Shown here piece by piece: positions 1-3,755 of a stretch of 9,567 bases of DNA. The first letter of the stretch is position 1, and every line of letters starts with the position of its first letter. The stretch is from DATCYX01 sp037444705 (GTDB lineage: Bacteria > Chloroflexota > Anaerolineae > Anaerolineales > UBA4823): contig JBBILY010000122.1 of the NCBI GenBank assembly GCA_037444705.1, positions 1 to 9,567 on the forward strand, given 5' to 3'. The notes under the pieces were generated by a model. It had not been told where the DNA came from. It was given only the letters and a program-made list of their open reading frames with translations, and ran no database searches. Position numbers and translations under genes: made by a program.

Positions 1-151
1 GGTCAATGATATTGCAACAGGCTTCATCCACGGCCAACTGGACAGCGTAGACTCCTTTTTCGTTTAAGCCAGCCGCGCGGGCGGCCTGGGTTACGAATTC
101 ACTGATCTCGGCCAGGCTGTCATAGCGGCCGGGGAAGGTTTTGCTTTTCAT
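1..151 (-). CDS. RsbW-like anti-sigma factor / serine-protein kinase, N-terminal fragment
   Basis: This is a partial gene: it starts with ATG at 151 and runs off the left edge after 50 codons. The visible peptide starts MKSKTFPGRYDSLAEISEFV and contains VQLAVDEACCNII at residues 37-49. That is the N-box of the GHKL/HATPase_c_2 fold, with Glu43 and Asn47 in the places that hold Mg-ATP in RsbW and SpoIIAB. Proteins of this family bind and inhibit a sigma factor and phosphorylate a STAS antagonist. The STAS partner lies only 22 bp upstream (174-509), which is the usual RsbV-RsbW order and supports the call. The ribosome binding site is weak (AGGTG about 3 bases before the ATG), so translation may depend on the upstream gene. 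The nucleotide-binding G1 and G2 boxes would lie outside the window. The target, a sigma factor or another output, cannot be seen. Confidence 0.85.
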   Translation of the reverse strand, partial: MKSKTFPGRYDSLAEISEFVTQAARAAGLNEKGVYAVQLAVDEACCNIID

Positions 152-173
152 TGCACCTGGAGGGGCTTCGAGG

Positions 174-509
174 CTAGAAACTGCCCACTGCCGCGGTAAC
201 ATCATCGAAGATTTTGAAGTATGTCCCCATTCCCACCAGGTCGAGGGAAGAGCGAATCTCTCCACGCACTTTGGCCAGCACCAGTTCGCCGCGCTTATAG
301 CGCTTGCAGCGTTTCTGGGCCTGAATCAACACCCACCAGCCTTTGCTGGACATGAAATTGACATCGCTCATATCTAAGACGATCTTAAATCGGCCCGCAT
401 CCGTGATGGATTGTAAGGCTGACTCCAGCTGAGGCGCGGTGGAACTGTCAATCCGCCCATTGACCTTTACCAGATCGCAACGCTTGAATTGAGTGACCGA
501 AATCTCCAT
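174..509 (-). CDS. STAS-domain anti-anti-sigma factor (RsbV/SpoIIAA-like)
   Basis: A 111-residue single-domain STAS protein, the normal size for anti-sigma factor antagonists. The ATG at 509 is preferred over an upstream start at 542 because AAGGAGAG lies a few bases before it and the protein then begins directly with the STAS beta-strand (MEISVTQFKRCDLVKVNGRI). The signature around residues 45-60, LDMSDVNFMSSKGWWVLI, aligns with the usual D-S-S/A-G-L phosphorylation loop. The phosphorylatable serine is kept as Ser55 and the glycine as Gly57. The preceding Asp is replaced by Ser, the next position is Lys, and two Trp follow the Gly. In this family the unphosphorylated protein binds the RsbW-type kinase and releases its target, and phosphorylation at the serine reverses this. 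The kinase gene follows immediately, so the two probably form an operon driven by the extended -10 promoter upstream. Confidence 0.9.
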   Translation of the reverse strand: MEISVTQFKRCDLVKVNGRIDSSTAPQLESALQSITDAGRFKIVLDMSDVNFMSSKGWWVLIQAQKRCKRYKRGELVLAKVRGEIRSSLDLVGMGTYFKIFDDVTAAVGSF

Positions 510-552
510 TGATCTCTCCTTGAATGATAGTCGCCTAACCAAAGGTTGAGAG

Positions 553-561
553 ATTATATCA
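553..561 (-). promoter_or_regulatory. Extended -10 promoter of the STAS/RsbW pair
   Basis: On the minus strand the sequence reads TGATATAAT, an extended -10 element (TGn plus a perfect TATAAT). A start near 546 would give a leader of about 37 bases before the STAS ATG at 509. No good -35 hexamer is seen, which is common for extended -10 promoters. The 133-bp gap between this gene pair and ytfJ (510-642) holds no other feature I can support. Confidence 0.5.
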
Positions 562-642
562 TGAGGGGCAGTTTGAAATAATGGCAGGCATCGTTGCTGG
601 AGTCCCTCATGGGCTTGAGCCTGGGCTTATCAGAAATGGGGT

Positions 643-1068
643 TCATTTACCTTTGGGTGGTCGCGTCATCTTGACCAACATGCCCAGCATGAAGCCCGCC
701 GCAGTGAGAGCTGCCAGGGCGATCTTGGTGAGATCTATCACCGGCTCTACGCGGACGCTCTCGGGGGTTGCCACCACCACTGCCACAGGGCGTGAGAAGG
801 TGCGCCCTCCGCCCCCGCCGCCACCACCCTCGCCTTCGTTATCTTCTGCCCCCTCAGCGCTTCTGCCGGAGCCATAGCCGAAGCCCATCCCCATGGCCCC
901 CAGCACCTCGGCCGCGGGGATGATCAGGATGTTGCCGTTTTTAATCGGCTTGGCGAACACGGCCTCTACACTGGCCACACTCAGAAGTTTATCCATCTGC
1001 TCACTGAAGCCCTCAACCAGGGCCGTGGCGGCCATGGGTTGGCGTGCTGGTATGTGTTCTTCAGTCAT
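643..1068 (-). CDS. ytfJ: GerW/YtfJ-family protein with C-terminal membrane helix
   Basis: A 141-residue protein with the Spore_YtfJ layout. Residues 12-60 hold an N-terminal helix and strand (SVEAVFAKPIKNGNILIIPAAEV), followed by the glycine-rich stretch GAMGMGFGYGSG. An acidic linker leads into eight consecutive glycines (81-88), and then RTFSRPVAVVVATPESVRVEPVID, which matches the family's 'pva..vv....v.v.pv' core. In Bacillus this family affects spore germination, but homologues are widespread in non-sporulating bacteria, where the role is not settled. The unusual part is residues 112-134, a hydrophobic segment (LTKIALAALTAAGFMLGMLV) followed by a basic tail, which should anchor the protein in the membrane. 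The start at 1068 has GGAGAGAG just upstream and overlaps the stop of the preceding membrane-protein gene by 8 bases, so the two are translationally coupled. Confidence 0.85.
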   Translation of the reverse strand: MTEEHIPARQPMAATALVEGFSEQMDKLLSVASVEAVFAKPIKNGNILIIPAAEVLGAMGMGFGYGSGRSAEGAEDNEGEGGGGGGGGRTFSRPVAVVVATPESVRVEPVIDLTKIALAALTAAGFMLGMLVKMTRPPKGK

Positions 1069-1360
1069 AAGTCTCTCTCCTTTTCGGTTGGCGATAGAGC
1101 AGCCAGATCATCCCGGCTACGAAGGCTCCAATCGCCAGCAATATCCATCGAAAGCGACGGGTGAAGTCGGATATGGGCAGAATTTCCTCCCTGCCTGTGG
1201 GCGAAATCAGCAGGGCTGCAACCGGACGGTTCCATACCAGCCCTCCTGAAAGCCACGGCAGGCGGACGATGAGGGCGCGCGAGAAAAGCACCAGCCGGCT
1301 ATCGCCGATTTTAATGGGCGCGGTCGCCCGGGTTTCGTAACTCAACCAGGGGCAAGCCAT
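1061..1360 (-). CDS. Small one-span membrane protein, function unknown
   Basis: A 99-residue protein of no family I recognise. The ATG at 1360 is chosen because it lies one base after the stop of the upstream gene (TGACATG) and excludes a 43-codon extension that would overlap that gene in another frame. Residues 15-65 look like a small beta-rich domain (KIGDSRLVLFSRALIVRLP, then RPVAALLISPTGREEILPI). Residues 71-89 (RWILLAIGAFVAGMIWLLY) form one clear transmembrane helix, and the C-terminus is basic (RQPKRRETYD). The stop overlaps the ytfJ start by 8 bases. The tight packing, together with the membrane helix in both this protein and the YtfJ homologue, suggests they act together at the membrane. 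That link is inference only. Confidence 0.7.
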   Translation of the reverse strand: MACPWLSYETRATAPIKIGDSRLVLFSRALIVRLPWLSGGLVWNRPVAALLISPTGREEILPISDFTRRFRWILLAIGAFVAGMIWLLYRQPKRRETYD

Positions 1361-1361
1361 G

Positions 1362-1742
1362 TCAAGTTTCCCGTGTCTCTCCCGCGTCGGCAGGCTGATC
1401 CTCTCTTGACCAGGCAGCGGACATTTTTTCCAGTTCTGCATTGACCATGCGCAGGGCTTTGAGCAGTTCCTGGCGCACCTTGGCCTCAACCTGGCTGTTT
1501 TGCAGGCTGTGTTGCAGGTCCTCCAGGTCGGATTTCAAACGCTGGCCCGTGGGGCTTTGGCTGAACTCGGCTGCCTCAGCCTTGACCGTTGTCATCAGGG
1601 TGTGCAGGCCGTCTTCGATCTCGTCTTGCAGCCGTTTGCGCTGTGGGCTTTGCCACAGGGCATTCAGGCTTTTAACCAGGTTTTGACCCAGGGTGCGGAA
1701 CTCATCGGCCAGGTTTTCTTCGCTGGGTGAATTTTCGTCCAT
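1362..1742 (-). CDS. Helical, coiled-coil-like hypothetical protein
   Basis: A 126-residue, highly charged protein with no Cys and no membrane segment. It is almost wholly predicted helical, with heptad-like spacing in residues 12-60 and 64-110. Two internal segments resemble each other (ALWQSPQRKRLQDEIEDGLHTL near residue 28 and FSQSPTGQRLKSDLEDLQHSL near residue 60). Both have an 'SP-x-x-x-RL-x-x-(D/E)-(I/L)-(E/D)' pattern, so a helical-hairpin duplication about 32 residues apart is likely. The start has a strong AGGAGG eight bases upstream. It is the first gene of the cluster that continues with the membrane protein and ytfJ. I do not recognise a named family; the layout recalls small helical proteins linked to envelope or stress functions, but no function should be assigned. 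Confidence 0.75.
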   Translation of the reverse strand: MDENSPSEENLADEFRTLGQNLVKSLNALWQSPQRKRLQDEIEDGLHTLMTTVKAEAAEFSQSPTGQRLKSDLEDLQHSLQNSQVEAKVRQELLKALRMVNAELEKMSAAWSREDQPADAGETRET

Positions 1743-1766
1743 TTACAGACCTCCTGAACATGGTTT

Positions 1767-1795
1767 ATTGTGCCCTATTTTCTTCTGGGTGGCAA
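1767..1795 (-). promoter_or_regulatory. Possible sigma-70-type promoter for the 1742-643 cluster
   Basis: On the minus strand TTGCCA (1795-1790, five of six matches to the -35 consensus) is followed after 17 bp by CACAAT (1772-1767, four of six matches to the -10). A start near 1760 would give a short leader before the ATG at 1742. It lies back to back with the zur promoter, so the region 1743-1834 is a compact divergent promoter. Confidence 0.4.
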
Positions 1796-1802
1796 GGAAC
1801 AA

Positions 1803-1811
1803 TGTTATAAT
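1803..1811 (+). promoter_or_regulatory. Extended -10 promoter of zur-znuA
   Basis: TGTTATAAT is a TGn extension plus a perfect -10 hexamer. Transcription should start near 1818, downstream of the TTG at 1811, which argues for the ATG at 1835 as the zur start. No good -35 is visible at 17 bp spacing. Confidence 0.6.
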
Positions 1812-1833
1812 TGATAAAGATTTTCATTTTCAA
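1811..1833 (+). promoter_or_regulatory. Candidate Zur/Fur operator
   Basis: A 23-bp imperfect palindrome with a central T. Its outer arms are TTGATAAAGAT and TTCATTTTCAA, which pair at 8 of 11 positions. Inside it, 1812-1826 reads TGATAAAGATTTTCA, matching the 7-1-7 plan of Fur-family boxes (TGA...TCA ends, AT-rich core) at five of seven paired positions. It overlaps the last base of the -10 and the expected start site, and ends just before the repressor's own ATG. This is where a metal-loaded repressor would block transcription. Assigning it to this particular repressor is inference. Confidence 0.5.
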
Positions 1834-1834
1834 T

Positions 1835-2266
1835 ATGATACGAACCTCTTCTCAGGATGCTCAATGGTTGGCGAAATTGCAAGCCAGTGGCTATCGTTTG
1901 ACGCGACCGCTTAAGGTTGTCGTCCAAATCCTGGCTAGCGCCACACGCCCTCTGGAGGCGGTGGAGGTCTTCGACCTGGGGCGGCGCCTTTACCCGCGCC
2001 TGGGATTGGTGACCGTTTACCGGGCGCTTGAAAAACTGGAACAACTGGGCCTTGTGCAACGCCTGCATCGCTCGAATGGTTGCCATGCCTATCTGCGCGC
2101 TGCCGAGGGGCATGAGCATCTCTTGATCTGTAACCGCTGCGGTAGGGTTGAGCGCTTCAGCGGCGACGATCTCAGTGCCTTGATTGAGAGGGTGGCCTCT
2201 GAAAGCGGTTTCGTCATCCAGGAGCATTGGCTGCAACTCCAGGGCTTGTGTTCCAGTTGTCAATAG
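1835..2266 (+). CDS. zur: Fur-family metalloregulator, probable zinc repressor Zur
   Basis: A 143-residue Fur-family repressor. The N-terminal winged helix spans residues 10-80, with LVTVYRALEKLEQLGLVQRL as the recognition region. The C-terminal dimerisation domain has the metal-site pattern GHEHLLICNRCG (His93, His95, Cys99, Cys102) and a final HWLQLQGLCSSCQ (His131, Cys139, Cys142). The two CxxC pairs form the structural zinc site of the family, and the His residues belong to the sensing site. The ATG at 1835 is preferred over the TTG at 1811, which overlaps the -10 hexamer; there is almost no Shine-Dalgarno sequence. The gene lies 21 bp before a ZnuA-type lipoprotein gene, which favours zinc over iron or manganese as the signal. 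Fur, Mur or PerR identity cannot be fully excluded from sequence alone. Confidence 0.88.
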   Translation: MIRTSSQDAQWLAKLQASGYRLTRPLKVVVQILASATRPLEAVEVFDLGRRLYPRLGLVTVYRALEKLEQLGLVQRLHRSNGCHAYLRAAEGHEHLLICNRCGRVERFSGDDLSALIERVASESGFVIQEHWLQLQGLCSSCQ

Positions 2267-2287
2267 TTCCCCTTCTGTGGAGGGAAA

Positions 2288-3262
2288 ATGAGAATCCATC
2301 TGCGGTTTATCTCGTATCTAACCCTATTTCTCTGGCTGCTGACAGGCTGCCGCGGCCTGCCTCCATCTCCTGCTGTTACCGAGGTGGGCCCATCTCCCCA
2401 AACATTGAAGGTTCTTGCGGTTGAGTCCTTCCTGGCGGATATTGCTCAGAATGTGGCGGGCGAGCGCCTGCACGTGGATACGCTGCTTCCCTCAGGGCTT
2501 GAGCCGCACGCCTTTGAACCCACTCCCCAGGATTTAGCCAAAGTAGCGCAGAGCCAGGTCTTGATCATCAACGGCGGCGGCTTGGAGGTATGGTTGGAGC
2601 GGCTATTGGAGAATGTGGGAGGTCAGCGCCAGGTGATCGAGGCTGCGGCCGGCTTACCCTTTCGCCAGAGCCAGGGCCAGACGATCTGTGGCGCTCCTGG
2701 GGAGGGTAGCCAGGGGGGTGAACACATGGCGGAGAAAGATCCCCATTTCTGGCTTGACCCCAATTTGGTGATTCACTATGTGGAAAACATTCGGGATGGC
2801 CTCAGCCAGGCCGATCCGGCCGGCAGGCAACTCTACGCCCGAAATGCTGAAGGCTATATCGCCAAATTGAAGGCGTTAGATGCCTGGATCGTGGAGCAAG
2901 TGTCGCAAATTCCGCCAGAGCGGCGCTTGCTGGTGACCAACCATGAGAGTTTGGGCTACTTTGCGGATCGCTATGGCTTTCACCTGGTGGGGACGATCTT
3001 GCCCAGTGTGAGCACAGCCGCTGCGCCTTCTGCAGGTCAACTGGCGCAACTGGTGGATTGCATCAAGGCGACTGGCGTGCGGGCGATCTTCCTGGAGACC
3101 GGAGCCAACCCGCAATTGGCACAGCAGGTGGCCAGAGAAAGCGGGGTGCAGGTGGTGACCGAACTTTACAGCCACTCCTTATCCTCTTCAGATGGAGCGG
3201 CTGTCACCTATATAGACATGATGCACTATAACGTTGAGACCATCGTAAGCGCCTTGCGCTAA
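2288..3262 (+). CDS. znuA: Zinc/manganese ABC transporter substrate-binding lipoprotein (ZnuA/TroA family)
   Basis: A 324-residue cluster A-I metal-binding protein. It has a short basic N-terminus, a hydrophobic core and the lipobox LLTGC, giving a lipid-anchored Cys21 and extracytoplasmic location. Metal ligands are visible in order: His74 (GLEPHAFEPTP), His153 (KDPHFWLDP), His219 (TNHESLGYFADRYGFH) and Asp302 (SSSDGAAVTY). Three His plus one carboxylate is the family's typical site. The loop at about residues 127-150, His-rich in many ZnuA proteins, is short here and has a single His before the DPHFW motif, as in TroA/MntC-like or low-His ZnuA forms. The start has GGAGGG a few bases upstream. 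The adjoining zur makes zinc the best guess. Membrane permease and ATPase genes do not follow, so they must lie elsewhere. Confidence 0.92.
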   Translation: MRIHLRFISYLTLFLWLLTGCRGLPPSPAVTEVGPSPQTLKVLAVESFLADIAQNVAGERLHVDTLLPSGLEPHAFEPTPQDLAKVAQSQVLIINGGGLEVWLERLLENVGGQRQVIEAAAGLPFRQSQGQTICGAPGEGSQGGEHMAEKDPHFWLDPNLVIHYVENIRDGLSQADPAGRQLYARNAEGYIAKLKALDAWIVEQVSQIPPERRLLVTNHESLGYFADRYGFHLVGTILPSVSTAAAPSAGQLAQLVDCIKATGVRAIFLETGANPQLAQQVARESGVQVVTELYSHSLSSSDGAAVTYIDMMHYNVETIVSALR

Positions 3263-3316
3263 GGCCAAAGCGCATCTCCTTGGTGTGCGCGCGAAGGCAG
3301 TCAGGCAATCCATGGC

Positions 3317-3456
3317 CCGCAGGGGATAAATCATTGAGTTTGTTTTTGAGGAGGATGGCAAAGAGGGTTATCAGGCAAGGCTCGCAGGGGATAAATCTTG
3401 TTAAATGCTCAGACGAGGCGTAATCTAACGCCATCATTGCTCGCAGGGGATAAATC
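3317..3456 (+). repeat. Three direct copies of CGCAGGGGATAAATC, about 60 bp apart
   Basis: The core CGCAGGGGATAAATC, preceded by CT or CC, ends at 3332, 3397 and 3456. The spacings are 65 and 59 bp. Copies 1 and 2 also share TCAGGCAA further upstream (3301-3308 and 3371-3378), with 5 bp fewer between the two blocks in copy 2. The sequences between copies are unrelated. The core resembles the 3' half of a type I-E CRISPR repeat (GCGGGGATAAAC-like) and the period is close to 61 bp. The 5' halves are not conserved, however, and no cas gene is present, so this could be a decayed array or simply a dispersed repeat. Confidence 0.6.
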
Positions 3457-3462
3457 CCCTGC
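3443..3462. repeat. Near-perfect palindrome ending the third direct repeat
   Basis: GCAGGGGATAAATCCCCTGC has 9-bp arms around AA; as a hairpin it gives a 7-bp GC-rich stem with loop ATAAAT. It is formed by the third direct repeat plus an inverted partial copy of the same core. Located 180 bp after znuA, it could stop or protect that transcript, but no U-tract follows. Confidence 0.6.
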
Positions 3463-3474
3463 TCAGCCCTTGAA

Positions 3475-3493
3475 AGTCGGCTAATAGCCGACT
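3475..3493. repeat. Perfect 8-3-8 hairpin AGTCGGCT-AAT-AGCCGACT
   Basis: The two 8-base arms are exact reverse complements around the loop AAT. The arm and loop lengths match the four palindromes of the array further right, although the sequence is different. Confidence 0.75.
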
Positions 3494-3506
3494 CAGGTCT
3501 ATCCGA

Positions 3507-3524
3507 AAACCCAGGACCTGGTTT
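3507..3524. repeat. Short hairpin AAAC-CCAGG-A-CCTGG-TTT
   Basis: CCAGG and CCTGG pair around a single A (in practice a 3-base loop), and AAA pairs with TTT outside a bulged C at 3510. It lies between the 3475 hairpin and the tandem array and has about the same total size, so it may be a degenerate member of the same class. Confidence 0.45.
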
Positions 3525-3526
3525 GT

Positions 3527-3668
3527 AGGACAAGTCATCGACTTGTCTGCGCAAAGCGGTGATTTGCGCCCCATTTTGCGGTGTGGGACAAGTCACCGAC
3601 TTGTCGGCGCGATGTAGGACAAGTCATCGACTTGTCCCCGTGGTGTGAGACAAGTCACCGACTTGGCC
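3527..3668. repeat. Array of four palindromes GACAAGTC-AYC-GACTTGTC
   Basis: Four units start at 3529, 3587, 3618 and 3649, at intervals of 58, 31 and 31 bp. Each is an 8-3-8 inverted repeat. The arms are perfect in the first three (9 bp in the third, 3617-3637) and have one mismatch in the fourth, which ends in TTGGC. The loops alternate ATC, ACC, ATC, ACC. The left flanks alternate too: TGTAG in units 1 and 3, TGTGG or TGTGA in units 2 and 4. A two-unit repeat was therefore probably duplicated. The extra 27 bp between units 1 and 2 contain another hairpin. No coding frame accounts for the region. Confidence 0.85.
3549..3569. repeat. Hairpin inside the array, GCGCAAA-GCGGTGA-TTTGCGC
   Basis: Seven-base arms pair exactly around a 7-base loop. 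Read on the minus strand its centre, CAAATCACCGCTTTG, matches the array core CAAGTCACCGACTTG at 12 of 15 positions. One paired position has changed on both sides (G-C to A-T), which looks like a compensatory change in an inverted, diverged copy of the same unit. Confidence 0.6.
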
Positions 3669-3693
3669 GCAAGCCGGGAAAATGACAACTTTT

Positions 3694-3707
3694 GAGAGCA
3701 CGCTCTC
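3694..3707. repeat. Short hairpin GAGAGC-AC-GCTCTC upstream of the hydrolase promoter
   Basis: A 6-2-6 perfect inverted repeat about ten bases before the candidate -35. It could be an operator or part of the preceding repeat block. Confidence 0.35.
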
Positions 3708-3717
3708 CTGCTTTTAC

Positions 3718-3747
3718 TTGTTCTGCTTTACCTTCTCGTGGTATGAT
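3718..3747 (+). promoter_or_regulatory. Promoter of the hydrolase gene, likely giving a leaderless transcript
   Basis: TATGAT at 3742-3747 matches five of six -10 bases. TTGTTC at 3718-3723 is a weak -35 at 18 bp spacing. Transcription would start at about 3753-3756, at or beside the ATG at 3756, and no Shine-Dalgarno sequence precedes that ATG. Confidence 0.5.
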
Positions 3748-3755
3748 AACAAGCC

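Noticed and set aside
581..877. Plus-strand frame with a polyproline run
   Set aside because: The proline run is the reverse complement of the polyglycine tract of the YtfJ homologue.
1811..1834. TTG at 1811 as the start of zur
   Set aside because: It overlaps the last base of the -10 hexamer and would be outside the transcript; the added residues are encoded by the operator palindrome.
1805..2299. A 164-codon open frame antisense to zur
   Set aside because: The plus-strand product has every conserved Fur-family residue; the minus-strand frame is its shadow.
3317..3456. Calling the three direct repeats a CRISPR array
   Set aside because: Only about 15-17 bases are shared, the 5' halves differ, spacing varies by 6 bp in two intervals, and no cas gene is in the window. 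Reported as a repeat with CRISPR as one possibility.
3204..3596. A 130-codon open frame on the minus strand across the repeat region
   Set aside because: It overlaps the znuA 3' end, runs through several direct repeats and hairpins, has no ribosome binding site, and its composition looks random. The frame is open by chance.
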